Of a stretch of 64,000 nt of DNA, positions 26,184 through 35,532 are shown piece after piece. This stretch comes from Rhodocyclaceae bacterium (GTDB lineage Bacteria; Pseudomonadota; Gammaproteobacteria; Burkholderiales; Rhodocyclaceae): assembly GCA_016721505.1 (NCBI GenBank), contig JADKHX010000006.1, positions 248,001 to 312,000 on the forward strand. The letters are read 5' to 3'. Made by a program: the position numbers and the translations under genes. The notes below the pieces were generated by a model, which saw nothing but the letters and a program-made list of their open reading frames with translations, had not been told where the DNA came from and made no database searches. Every line of letters starts with the position of its first letter. The stretch's first letter is position 1.

Positions 26184-26689
26184 GACAAGGCCACGTAAGA
26201 CAAGATAAAACCCGCGATGGCGGCGCGATCACTTAGTTCGAGTAACGGCACATCAAGGGCTGGTAGTTGCGTTGCTTGTGCATCGCTGGCCACCGCGACA
26301 ATTTGCGCCGGGTTGGTAGTCGCCAACAGTGGTTTGTCATTCGCCACACGGTGGACTTCAAGCTTTGGATACGGCGCTTCTTTGTAGCCTTCTATCAGCA
26401 CCAGATCGCAAGGTGATAGCAGCGCAATTTGTTCGTCAAGATTCGGCTCAGCCTCGCCACGCAATTCGTGCATCAAGGCCCAACGTCGGTTTGACAGCAG
26501 CATGACCTCGGCGCAACCAGCCTCGCGCAAGCGATAGGAATCCTTGCCCGGTTTGTCGATATCAAAATCGTGATGCGTATGTTTGATCAGCGAGACGCGC
26601 AAACCGCGCGCTACAAACAGCGGGATCAGCGCTTCAAGCAAGCTTGTCTTGCCTGCGCCGGAATAGCCCGTAATGCCGAAAATTTTCAT
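26180..26689 (-). CDS. mobB: Molybdopterin-guanine dinucleotide biosynthesis adapter MobB
   Basis: A 169-residue P-loop GTPase that assists formation of the guanine dinucleotide form of the cofactor. Walker A is GYSGAGKTS, and VSLIKHTHHDFDIDKPGKDSYRLREAG is the diagnostic MobB segment, followed by LVLIEGYKEAPYPKLEVHR. The ATG at 26689 is chosen; a TTG nine bases upstream overlaps the preceding stop. No mobA is in the window. Confidence 0.95.
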   Translation of the reverse strand: MKIFGITGYSGAGKTSLLEALIPLFVARGLRVSLIKHTHHDFDIDKPGKDSYRLREAGCAEVMLLSNRRWALMHELRGEAEPNLDEQIALLSPCDLVLIEGYKEAPYPKLEVHRVANDKPLLATTNPAQIVAVASDAQATQLPALDVPLLELSDRAAIAGFILSYVALS

Positions 26690-26694
26690 ACTGC

Positions 26695-28074
26695 TCAACT
26701 GATCACAGGCGCAGATGCCGGAGCGCCTCGAAGTTTAGTGGGCAAAGTCAAAACGGTCGCGAAGCCGCCGCCTGGGGTGCGGAAATTTGTCGTCTGACCT
26801 TGCCACAAACGTGCGGCAATGAGCTGTATCCAAGCTTCGTAGGTGTAACAGCGCAGATCTAATTTCAGGTCAATCGCTTCACCATCGCGCTGCAAGCTAC
26901 GCGATGACGGTGGCACCAAGGCTTGCGCGACATAGTTGCCGTGAATGACTTCGTCGAATACGCGCCGCGTAATTTTGTCGCCACGATACGCCGCTTTGGA
27001 ACCATAGCCACTTGCTGGTTTGAAAAACAAATTTTTGCGCCTTGCCCACAAATCATCTGCGTGTTCAGCATGAACCAATTCGGTGTGCGGGATTCCGTTT
27101 TGCAATATCGCAATCGTCGCCGCATCGATGCCAAAGGATGCCAACAATTTCGCGTCGGTTAGCACTGACAAATTGCGTTTGTCGGCATATAGCGCATGAG
27201 CACGCGGATGCGGTGTAAGCGCAATAGCGTCGGCTAAATACGCTGCGCGCAAAGCGGCATTTTTCGGTTGTTCGAGGGCGAAATCGGTGAGTCGGTTGTA
27301 AACCAAATCGATACGCTTTTTGCCGTGCCAGAGCGCGCCAGCACGCCATGTCAATTCACTTGGATCACAAATGATTGCATCGATTCCGGCGTGCTGAAAA
27401 AGACGCTGAAACAAGACGAATTCAGGATGCAGGAATTGCTCGGTCGGGGTGTCGTCGACGATGGCAATTGTGCTTAGCGACGGCGTGTCATCAGCACCAA
27501 CTGGCGGATTGGCTTTGCAAAACAACTCCCACTCCGCACGAAACATTTCCAAAAAAAGTTCCTCTGGCGTCTGCTGCCCCAACGCGCCGGGCAGCAGCGC
27601 ATCTATCGCTGTTTGCACTTCGGCGCAGCAAGCTTGTTGCGCACGCGCAAGGACGGCATTGAGCAATGCGCCTCCGGCATTGGTATTGATTTCTATCAGC
27701 TGCGGCGAGGATGTTTCACCGGTGTGCAAATGAAAGTCGTAGCCGAAAAAAACGCCGCGTGTAGCGGGGACATGGTGTGCAATTTCTGGCGCCCATTGCA
27801 ATGCATATTCTTGATACGCGGAATTTGCCGCCACAACTTCAACGGCTTTAATCAACGCAGCCATTTGCGCAACATGTTCGCCGCCTACAAAGACCATGGA
27901 ATCTGAAAACAAATACGGTCGGTTGGCGATAACTTCAGTGTGAAAACCCGGACTAACGCGCTCTAGTTCCGCTGTCAATCCGACTTGATCGACAGTAGTG
28001 CAATGGCAACCAGCGTTGAGCCGCTGGGCGCTGGCGATTGAGCTATATTCGGCGCTGTAATTAGTCGTTGGCAT
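26695..28074 (-). CDS. ATP-grasp-like protein of unknown function
   Basis: A 459-residue protein I cannot name. It has features of the ATP-grasp / circularly permuted ATP-grasp group: GVFFGYDFHLHTGE, LIEINTNAGGALLN, and a possible nucleotide-binding LFFKPASGYGSKAAYRGDKITRRVF with downstream IDLKLDLRCYTY. It overlaps the helicase stop upstream by 14 bases and is followed by mobB, so it is embedded in the Moco/kynurenine operon. A repeat copy encodes residues about 189-198 (VGADDTP). A peptide-ligase-like activity is possible but is only inferred. Confidence 0.7.
   Translation of the reverse strand: MPTTNYSAEYSSIASAQRLNAGCHCTTVDQVGLTAELERVSPGFHTEVIANRPYLFSDSMVFVGGEHVAQMAALIKAVEVVAANSAYQEYALQWAPEIAHHVPATRGVFFGYDFHLHTGETSSPQLIEINTNAGGALLNAVLARAQQACCAEVQTAIDALLPGALGQQTPEELFLEMFRAEWELFCKANPPVGADDTPSLSTIAIVDDTPTEQFLHPEFVLFQRLFQHAGIDAIICDPSELTWRAGALWHGKKRIDLVYNRLTDFALEQPKNAALRAAYLADAIALTPHPRAHALYADKRNLSVLTDAKLLASFGIDAATIAILQNGIPHTELVHAEHADDLWARRKNLFFKPASGYGSKAAYRGDKITRRVFDEVIHGNYVAQALVPPSSRSLQRDGEAIDLKLDLRCYTYEAWIQLIAARLWQGQTTNFRTPGGGFATVLTLPTKLRGAPASAPVIS
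27482..27507 (+). repeat. Dispersed repeat copy inside the ATP-grasp-like gene
   Basis: GGCGTGT + CAT + CAGCACCAACTG + GCGG, antisense to the gene, encoding PPVGADDTP in a region that looks like a loop before the IAIVDDTPTEQFLHPEF strand. Confidence 0.8.
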
Positions 28075-30015
28075 CCGTCGATTTTACGGCGAAGAACGCT
28101 TCGACATCGGCGACCTCGCGCGTGCGCCGCATTGGCGGCAGACTTTGCCAAACGCGACGACCATAGGGCTTGCCAATCATGCGGGGATCGCAAATCATCA
28201 ACACGCCGCGATCTGTTTCGTCGCGTATCAACCGCCCTGCACCTTGCTTCATGCTAATCACCGCGCGCGGCAACTGATATTCCATGAAGGGATTGCGACC
28301 TGCAGCGCGCAGCTTGTCTATCCGCGCGGCAAGCACCGGATCGTCAGGTGGAGCGAACGGTAGTTTGTCGATGACCACCAATGACAGCGCGTCGCCGCGC
28401 ACATCGACGCCTTCCCAAAAACTCACACTGGCGACCAAGATGGCATTGCCTAGCCCGCGAAATCGTTCGAGCAATTCTGTGCGCGAGCCTTCGCCTTGCA
28501 TCAACAATGGCAAATCGATTTCGTCGTCCTGTAATTTTTGCTCCAACAACTCGCGTATTCGCCGCATCGCACGCAAGGACGTACACAACACAAAACTGCC
28601 GCGCCCTGCTGCGCCAGCCGCACGTATCGCGGGCCAGGCGGCCTCGGTCACCGCTTCTTGGTATTGCGGGCTGTTGGGATCAGGCATTTCTGTCGGCACA
28701 TAAAGCAGTGCGTTGTTTTGATAATCAAACGGGCTGCCCCAACATGCGGTGTTGGCTTCGTCCAGTCCCAACTCTCCGCAGTAATGAGAAAAGTCATTGC
28801 CAACGGCCAAGGTCGCGGAAGTAAAAATCCATGCGCGTGGATGACCTTCCATCTGACGCTTGAAAATCGGCGCAATATCGAGCGGAGTCAAGTTCAAGGA
28901 CAAGGCTTGCGAATAAACCTCGACCCAGCGAATCATGTCGGCACCCGACTCGTCACCACGCCAGCGCTTCAAACCCAGAGCCAGCTCTTGTGCGCGGACA
29001 AAACAATTGGCCAAACCTTCGCCGCGCTCAGCCTGTGATTCGAGTTGCGTGGTGAGTTCTTTCACGGCCTTGGCCAAGGTTTCCAACGCGGGCTCAAACG
29101 CGTCATCGTCGAACGCGCGTGCCGCTGCCAAGCGCATGTTTTCGCCGCGCACGGCAAGGCGCAAATCCCGCGTGGCCTTGTCCAGCGCGACTGCCGCATC
29201 TTGCAAGGGCAAGCAATCTTTGGCCAGCGCAATGCCTTCCAGTCGCGCATCGCGGCTCAAATCGATAAGTTGCGTGGTCGATACGCTCTGACCAAAAACA
29301 GTCCGGCGACTTCTGGCAGTTGGTGCGCTTCGTCGAAAATAATTGTGTTGCAGGCCGGCAATAATTCGCCCATACCTTCGTCTTTGAGCATTACATCGGC
29401 GAAAAATAAATGGTGATTGACCACTACAACATCCGCCGCCATCGCTTGCTGGCGCGCGCCGAGGACAAAGCATTCCGCATGATTCGGGCATTCTTGTCCC
29501 AAACAATTTTCACGCGTTGAAGTCGCCGCCGCCCAAGCGCCCGAGTCCTCCGGCACGTCAATGCATTCGGCTTTGTCACCAGTCACCGTGTGCGTCGCAA
29601 AGCGCACAATTTTTCGCAAATGCGCGGCTTCTTCGCGCGATGCCAGACGGGCATTTTCGCTGGAACGCTCCAAATGGTAGTGACAAACGTAGTTGGCGCG
29701 ACCCTTGAGCAAGGCTATGCTGGCCGCTACTTTGAGTGCGTCGCGTACGGTCGGCAGATCACGCTTAAATAATTGATCTTGCAAAGTCTTGGTGCCGGTC
29801 GAAATCACGACTTTGCCGCCCGAGAGCAGTGCAGGCGCAAGATAGGCAAAAGTTTTGCCAGTACCGGTACCGGCTTCGGCGACCAATACCGTATTGCCTT
29901 CAATCGCCGCGGCAATTCGTTCGGCCATATCGACTTGTTGCGGGCGCGAGCGAAAGCTATCGACGGCGCTGGCAAACGGGCCATCTGGAGAAAAGAGCTG
30001 TTGGATAATAGTCAT
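28061..30015 (-). CDS. DinG/YoaA-family ATP-dependent helicase, interrupted by a frameshift
   Basis: An XPD-like iron-sulfur helicase of about 651 residues when the frame is repaired. The N-terminal part (from ATG 30015) has Walker A EAGTGTGKTFAYLAPAL, four cluster-type cysteines (NYVCHYH, ECIDVPED, NCLGQECPNHAEC) and DEAH (IIFDEAHQLPEVAGLF). The C-terminal part has the helicase motifs VASVSFWEGVDVRGD and QGAGRLIRD. The two parts lie in different frames. Adding one T to the run of five T at about 29299-29303 rejoins them as EVAGLFFGQSVS. This looks like a homopolymer error, although a real mutation is possible. First gene of the minus-strand run. Confidence 0.88.
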
Positions 30016-30214
30016 AAGTGGCGATGCGGGCGCGGCATGGTAGCACGGGGTTCGAGGTACCACGCGGCAAATCACACAAACCACCAAGGCACAAGACCAA
30101 AGCGGCATTTCAGCCACAAAACCAAACCTAATTTGTGCAATTAGCGAGATCAGTTCGGATGTTATATTCGTCCGGTGCGATTCTCTGCCCGCCCCTTTGC
30201 AGTTGACGAAGACA

Positions 30215-33200
30215 ATGAACCAATCGCCATCATCGATTATGTTTTCAATTGATTCAAAAATCCGCGACTCCGGCCTAACCGGGGTAGCGGTCGGTTTCTT
30301 TTTTCTGTGGGCGTTATTCACCTTTGGCACTTGGTATAACTGCCGCAGCCAGACGAACTTCATCCTCAATGAAGTTAATCACGAAGCGGAACTTGCCACG
30401 CAAAGCAAAGCTGCGGAAATAGAAAGCCTGCTTAAAAATAGTTTCCACGCTGTGCGCACCATTTCGCGCTTGCCCGGCATTCGCGCCGGCGAACCATACA
30501 GTCGCAGCTCGGCCACTGAAGATTTGGTCAAAGCCCGGCGTATTTCGGTCGCTGATTACGAATTATCGCGCCGCTTATTCGCGGATCTCGTGTCGTCGGT
30601 AGCAATATCCAAACTCGATGTGGTCTATGACGGATTTAGGCCAGATAACGACCAGTTGCCATTCATCAGCTTCGATTCGCATTCGGTGCGCCCACTTATG
30701 CATTTGGCAAAAAGCGACTCGGCGAACGCCCAAATGAGTCGAGTAAACCGAACTGATTTGATCGAATCAGTTGGGGATGCCGACACGCATGGAGAGTATG
30801 CGGAATATGTCAGACAGCTAGCTTACTTTCGTAAGCATCAGGCAAGCGTGACTGAGAGCGCGCTCGATAGGGTCGCACCCATCAATTCAGGCTTGATACC
30901 CACCAGCGACAACCTGCAATACAAGTCATCACTGCCGAGTGATAAACGCAATCTGATGGGCTTGAGTTTTTCTGTACCTATCTACGACGCTAACAGCCAT
31001 CAGTTCAAAGGTATTGTGAGTACCGTGCTGCGCGCCAATGTTTTGGAGGCTGCGCTGATTGGATTGCCGTTCGTGCCAGTGAGCAAAGAAGAAAAGCAGC
31101 AATTGCAGGGGTCCAATAACGCGCTGCGTTTCAGTCGTTCGGCAAATTTTCTGTTGGAAGAGACACTCACTGGCGTAAGAATCTTTGATCGACGCAACGC
31201 GCACTGGGTGATGGAGCTTGAAAAGCAAGACGCGCCAGCGTTTGAATATCAGGTCAAACTTGACTTACCCGGCCAACATACGTGGGTATTGCACAACTAT
31301 GTGCCTCAGTCGGTAGTCGATCACAAAATCACCGTCACCCGTAGCAATGCGCTCGTGCAATTTGCCTTGCTCAGCTTTGCTTTAGCCCTGGTGTGGGCAA
31401 CTTTACGCGCGATGATGAAACAACAAGCCGAGGCGACCAAGCGACACTTGGAATTGGCCGGTGAGCTGGGTAAAGCGTCAGACGAGCACGCTAAAACACG
31501 GCTTAAATTGCAGGCCACTTTGGACACCATCGCCGATCTTTTTTTCGAAGTCGGACCGGATGGTCGCTACTACGATATTTATTCGCGCAGCCAGAGTTTG
31601 TTGGCCATGCCAGTCGAAAGTTATGTAGGCAAAACCATAAACGACACACTGCCGCCGGATGTGGCCAGCTTATGGCTGACAGCGCTAAGTGAGGCTAATG
31701 CACAGGGCGTTTCTACCGGCAAGCAATACCAATTGAGCTTGCCGCAGGGTAATCGCTGGTTCGAGCTTTCGGTATCGCGCAAGACGACTCAGCCTTCCGA
31801 AGAACCGCGCTTTATTTTGCTCGCCCATGACATCACAGCACGTCGCGAAGCCGAGGAAGGCTTGCGCCAACGCGAGACGTTTTTCCGTTTGATTTCGGAG
31901 AACGTCGGCGACTACATTTCCGTCGTTAATCTCGATGGTAAAAATGTTTACACCAGCCCCGCCTACGAACGATTTGTTGGCAATAGAGTGAAACTTCGCG
32001 GGGGCGATGCCTTCGAGCTGATTCACCCCGACGATCAAGACCGAGTTCGTAAAACTTTTGCAGCGACAGTAAGCACTGGTGACCAGCTCGAGGTCGAATA
32101 TCGCCATGTCTGCGCCGATGGTAGTAGTCATCCGATGGAATGCCAAGGCACAGTCATTCGCAATGGCAAAGGAGATATTGACAGCGTGGTGCTGGTTTCG
32201 CGAGATATCACCGAGCGAAAAGCCAAAGATGTCGAAATTGAGAACCTTGCGTTTTACGATTCGCTAACCAATCTACCCAATCGCCGACTCTTGCTTGATC
32301 GCTTGCGCCAAGCCTTGGCGCGCCTCGCCCGAACCGATAGCAACGGTGCTTTGATGTTTATCGATCTGGATAATTTCAAAGGTTTGAACGACACTCTAGG
32401 TCACGCCGTGGGCGATATTTTGCTGCAGCAAGTTGCAGCTCGACTGCTATTGTGTGTACGTGAAAACGACACGGTCGCGCGTTTGGGAGGCGACGAGTTC
32501 GTGGTGATGCTCGAAGACCTTGATAAGGAACCGGTGGATGCGGCCAGCAAAGCCGAATTGATTGCTGAAAAAATCCACGCCACCTTAAACAAGCCCTACC
32601 TTCTGGGTGATTACGAACATACCAGCACGCCAAGTATCGGTGTCACCTTGTACGGCAAGCAAGCCGAAGACATGGACGAAATACTCAAACGTGCCGACCT
32701 TGCGATGTATCAAGCCAAAACGGCGGGACGCAATGCGATACGTTTTTTTGACGCGGAAATGCGCGCTCGCGTACTGGCGCAAATCGCACTTGAAGCGGAC
32801 ATTCGTGACGGTTTGAATAAAGATCAATTTTTGCTTTATTACCAAGCGCAGATCGGCACTGATGGACGGATCAGTGGCGCAGAGGCACTAATACGCTGGC
32901 AACACCCGATTCGTGGCCTGATACTACCGGCAGAATTTGTGAGCTTGGCTGAGGACTCCGGTTTAATTTTGCCACTGGGCAATGTGATTATGGAAATCGC
33001 CTGCAGGCAGCTGGCCGCTTGGGCATCCGAGCCAACCATGCGCGACCTCAGTCTCGCTGTTAATGTTAGTGCGCGCCAGTTCCTCTCGGTCAATTTCGTT
33101 GGTCAAGTGCTCGGTATTATTAAGCAGACGGGTGCGAATCCTGCGCACTTAAAACTTGAACTCACGGAAAGTCTGTTCGTTAGCAATGTCGACGAGATCA

Positions 33201-33547
33201 TCGCGAAAATGAGTGCGCTACGCCGCATCGGTGTGAAATTTTCGCTTGATGATTTTGGCACTGGTTATTCGTCACTTTCGTACCTCAAACGCCTACCGCT
33301 GGACCAACTCAAAATCGATCAATCATTTGTCCGCGATTTGCTCACTGACGCCAACGATGTGGCCATCGCCCGAACCATAGTCGGCCTTGCCGAAAGTCTG
33401 GGTTTGTCAGTGATTGCCGAGGGTGTCGAAACCGAAGGCCAGCGCGAATGCCTCGCGCAACAAGGCTGCCATGCCTATCAAGGCTTTTTATTCAGCAAGC
33501 CATTGTCAATTGACGGTTTTGAGAATTTGGTGCGCCAGAAAGACTAA
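30215..33547 (+). CDS. Membrane PAS-GGDEF-EAL signalling protein
   Basis: A 1110-residue cyclic-di-GMP enzyme. TM1 (about 20-40) and TM2 (about 385-405) enclose a periplasmic sensor region of roughly 340 residues. Two PAS domains follow (about 435-545 and 555-670; GRYYDIYSRS, VYTSPAYERFVG). The diguanylate cyclase motif GGDEF is intact (RLGGDEFVVML, near 755) and the phosphodiesterase motif is intact (AEALIRWQHP near 888, DDFGTGYSSLSYLKRLP). Both activities are therefore possible. The ATG at 30215 is preferred to an earlier TTG; its ribosome binding site is weak. Its stop overlaps the convergent membrane-protein gene. Confidence 0.93.
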   Translation: MNQSPSSIMFSIDSKIRDSGLTGVAVGFFFLWALFTFGTWYNCRSQTNFILNEVNHEAELATQSKAAEIESLLKNSFHAVRTISRLPGIRAGEPYSRSSATEDLVKARRISVADYELSRRLFADLVSSVAISKLDVVYDGFRPDNDQLPFISFDSHSVRPLMHLAKSDSANAQMSRVNRTDLIESVGDADTHGEYAEYVRQLAYFRKHQASVTESALDRVAPINSGLIPTSDNLQYKSSLPSDKRNLMGLSFSVPIYDANSHQFKGIVSTVLRANVLEAALIGLPFVPVSKEEKQQLQGSNNALRFSRSANFLLEETLTGVRIFDRRNAHWVMELEKQDAPAFEYQVKLDLPGQHTWVLHNYVPQSVVDHKITVTRSNALVQFALLSFALALVWATLRAMMKQQAEATKRHLELAGELGKASDEHAKTRLKLQATLDTIADLFFEVGPDGRYYDIYSRSQSLLAMPVESYVGKTINDTLPPDVASLWLTALSEANAQGVSTGKQYQLSLPQGNRWFELSVSRKTTQPSEEPRFILLAHDITARREAEEGLRQRETFFRLISENVGDYISVVNLDGKNVYTSPAYERFVGNRVKLRGGDAFELIHPDDQDRVRKTFAATVSTGDQLEVEYRHVCADGSSHPMECQGTVIRNGKGDIDSVVLVSRDITERKAKDVEIENLAFYDSLTNLPNRRLLLDRLRQALARLARTDSNGALMFIDLDNFKGLNDTLGHAVGDILLQQVAARLLLCVRENDTVARLGGDEFVVMLEDLDKEPVDAASKAELIAEKIHATLNKPYLLGDYEHTSTPSIGVTLYGKQAEDMDEILKRADLAMYQAKTAGRNAIRFFDAEMRARVLAQIALEADIRDGLNKDQFLLYYQAQIGTDGRISGAEALIRWQHPIRGLILPAEFVSLAEDSGLILPLGNVIMEIACRQLAAWASEPTMRDLSLAVNVSARQFLSVNFVGQVLGIIKQTGANPAHLKLELTESLFVSNVDEIIAKMSALRRIGVKFSLDDFGTGYSSLSYLKRLPLDQLKIDQSFVRDLLTDANDVAIARTIVGLAESLGLSVIAEGVETEGQRECLAQQGCHAYQGFLFSKPLSIDGFENLVRQKD

Positions 33548-34119
33548 TGCGATGTTCGCGAGTACAGCGACCATCCCAGCATGGCAAATCCAGCGCCCAT
33601 CAAATAGTGCATTGCCTGTGTTGCACTGAAGGGCCCTAGAACGAATTCCGGCGCTTGACCGAGTGCCGCCACAAGCAACCCGGCAACGAAAAACAGCGCG
33701 CCGAAAATGCTGGCAGCCTGCTTTGAGCGACTCGCTGCAATCACCATCATCAGCACCGACACCACCGGCAAAATTTGTCGCCACAGCGCAAACCCTGATA
33801 GATGAATTGCGATACCAATGGCAACCAGCAAAAATAGCATGCGTGCTGCAGCTTTGTCGCGCTTGGCGGTCTCATCATCAGGCCAGCACAAAGCGATTGC
33901 CAATAAAGGGAACGCGGCGCTGGCCGCCACCAAACTAAAGAATCGATGCGGGCCGAGTGCGAAGTCAATCGCTGAAAAGCGTAGCACCCCAAAGCTCGCT
34001 GCAATGGCAAACACGCCTGAAGATTGCGCCAGCGCCGGTCGTGTGCGCCAGTAGGTGGCGGCCAAAGTGCTACAGACGAGCGCGAGAATTAGATCAGATA
34101 ATGCGTCCGCATTAATCAC
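33544..34119 (-). CDS. Polytopic membrane protein, unknown function
   Basis: A 191-residue hydrophobic protein with about six predicted helices (SDLILALVCSTLAATYW, FFSLVAASAAFPLLAIALCW, MLFLLVAIGIAIHLSGFALW, ILPVVSVLMMVIAA, IFGALFFVAGLLVAAL, MHYLMGAGFAMLGWSLY). I do not recognise a family. The start overlaps the stop of the sterol-desaturase-like gene (ATGA), so the two are coupled. Confidence 0.72.
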   Translation of the reverse strand: MINADALSDLILALVCSTLAATYWRTRPALAQSSGVFAIAASFGVLRFSAIDFALGPHRFFSLVAASAAFPLLAIALCWPDDETAKRDKAAARMLFLLVAIGIAIHLSGFALWRQILPVVSVLMMVIAASRSKQAASIFGALFFVAGLLVAALGQAPEFVLGPFSATQAMHYLMGAGFAMLGWSLYSRTSH

Positions 34120-35366
34120 AGCGTGTTACCAGCACCAACTGGCGAGCGTTCAATTCGCTGCTGTGCCAGCCATACCAAACTCGCCAATGAAAACATGGCC
34201 AGCGCAACACGCAGAATCACCGGTGCGTCAAAACCGAACCAATCCGGCATCGTGACAAACGCGATGCCAATCAACAGTAGCCGAAGCATCTCAAACCTTT
34301 GCGCGATCTGTCGCCCTTCCAACAACAGGCCGACACATACTGTCGTCGCAATGATCAACAGCACATACAACACCGCTAGCAGCGGCGCAGCCTTCACATC
34401 CATCGCCAATATTTGCACTACGCAAGGCACCACCAATGTGTATTGAATTGCCGCGTACCAACGCATAGCGCTCGAGGTTTTGCAGTCGTAATTGACAAAG
34501 GTCGCCGTATCAAAATGCGCCAATGGTGCATCAGTCCAACCCCCGGGCGGCGCTAGCCACACACCGAGCTTGGCGCGCCAGCCAACGGCTTGCACCGACT
34601 CGCGCCACAAATCATTGTAGTAATGCAAATTGCCCCACACGGGGTTGAAACTTTGCAGAGGCTTACGTATTCCGTAAATGATTTTTTCACCTTCACGCTC
34701 GTCAGCAAAAGTTCCGAATAGGCGATCCCACAAAATCAAAATGCCGCCGTAATTTTTATCGATGCAGTAGTCGTTTTGACCGTGATGCACACGATGATTT
34801 GAAGGCGTGACAAAGACGCGATCCAGCCAACCCAAGCGCCCGATCAGTTCGGTGTGCACCCAATATTGATAGAGCAAATCAATCACCGCCACCGTAAAAA
34901 ACAGCGTCGGCGGCACGCCAATAACGGCCATCGGCAAATAAAACACCCATCCGAAAAAACGCCCCGTCGAAGTCTGCCGCAACGCCGTCGCGAGGTTGTA
35001 ATACTCTGAGGAATGATGCACCACATGCGCTGCCCAAAGCACATTCATCTCGTGCCCCATGCGGTGTTGCCAGTAATAACAAAAATCGTAGGCGAGCAAA
35101 GCCAGCACGAAAATCAGCCACGAATCCGCAGGCAATTCGGTCGCATGAAAATTTGTATAAACCAAAGCGTAAGTACCGAGCCCCGCGAGCTTCCACAGCA
35201 CGCCAGTGACTTCACTAATCACGCCGTGATGCAAACTGGTTAGCGCATCGGGAATGTCATACACCGCCAAGCCACGCCGCCGCGCCAAGCCAGCCTCAAT
35301 GAGCACGGTCAACATGAATACAGGAATGGCGTAGATGATGGGATTCACAATAGCTTTTTTCGACAC
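34116..35366 (-). CDS. Sterol desaturase / fatty acid hydroxylase family protein
   Basis: A roughly 416-residue di-iron membrane oxygenase. The histidine boxes are present (YWQHRMGHEMNVLWAAHVVHHSSEYYN and NHRVHHGQNDYC), within several membrane helices, followed by a C-terminal multi-helix extension. Start uncertain: GTG at 35366, GTG at 35348 or TTG at 35381. The last seven or so residues (VGAGNTL) and the stop lie in a copy of the dispersed repeat, so the native C-terminus has probably been replaced. Substrate unknown; hydroxylation of a lipid is inferred. Confidence 0.87.
   Translation of the reverse strand: MSKKAIVNPIIYAIPVFMLTVLIEAGLARRRGLAVYDIPDALTSLHHGVISEVTGVLWKLAGLGTYALVYTNFHATELPADSWLIFVLALLAYDFCYYWQHRMGHEMNVLWAAHVVHHSSEYYNLATALRQTSTGRFFGWVFYLPMAVIGVPPTLFFTVAVIDLLYQYWVHTELIGRLGWLDRVFVTPSNHRVHHGQNDYCIDKNYGGILILWDRLFGTFADEREGEKIIYGIRKPLQSFNPVWGNLHYYNDLWRESVQAVGWRAKLGVWLAPPGGWTDAPLAHFDTATFVNYDCKTSSAMRWYAAIQYTLVVPCVVQILAMDVKAAPLLAVLYVLLIIATTVCVGLLLEGRQIAQRFEMLRLLLIGIAFVTMPDWFGFDAPVILRVALAMFSLASLVWLAQQRIERSPVGAGNTL
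34121..34145 (+). repeat. Dispersed repeat at the 3' end of the desaturase gene
   Basis: GCGTGT + TAC + CAGCACCAACTG + GCGA, antisense to the gene, providing its final codons and lying just outside the start of the next gene. Confidence 0.85.
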
Positions 35367-35532
35367 GTTATTGCAACACAAGAATATTAGCGCAGGCCAG
35401 GTGAATGCACTGAACTACAAGGCAAAATGCTAAATGCGGTCAACCAGTGAGTTGAAGCGACTCTGCAATTGTGTTGAATGACAATGCATAAAGAACAAGT
35501 AATTTCATCGCAGTAATTTTTAAGGTTAGCGC
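35367..35532. other. Divergent promoter region
   Basis: About 165 bp between the desaturase-like gene and the EamA gene. It is AT-richer than the flanks and must hold two divergent promoters, but no convincing -35/-10 pair or repeat copy is seen. Confidence 0.4.

Noticed and set aside
29315..29335. GGCAGTTGGTGCGC as another repeat copy
   Set aside because: It is the DEAHQLPE helicase motif of the DinG-like gene and matches only part of the box.
30900..30920. CACCAGCGACAACCTG in the PAS-GGDEF-EAL gene as a repeat copy
   Set aside because: Two or more mismatches or gaps in the core and no left box.
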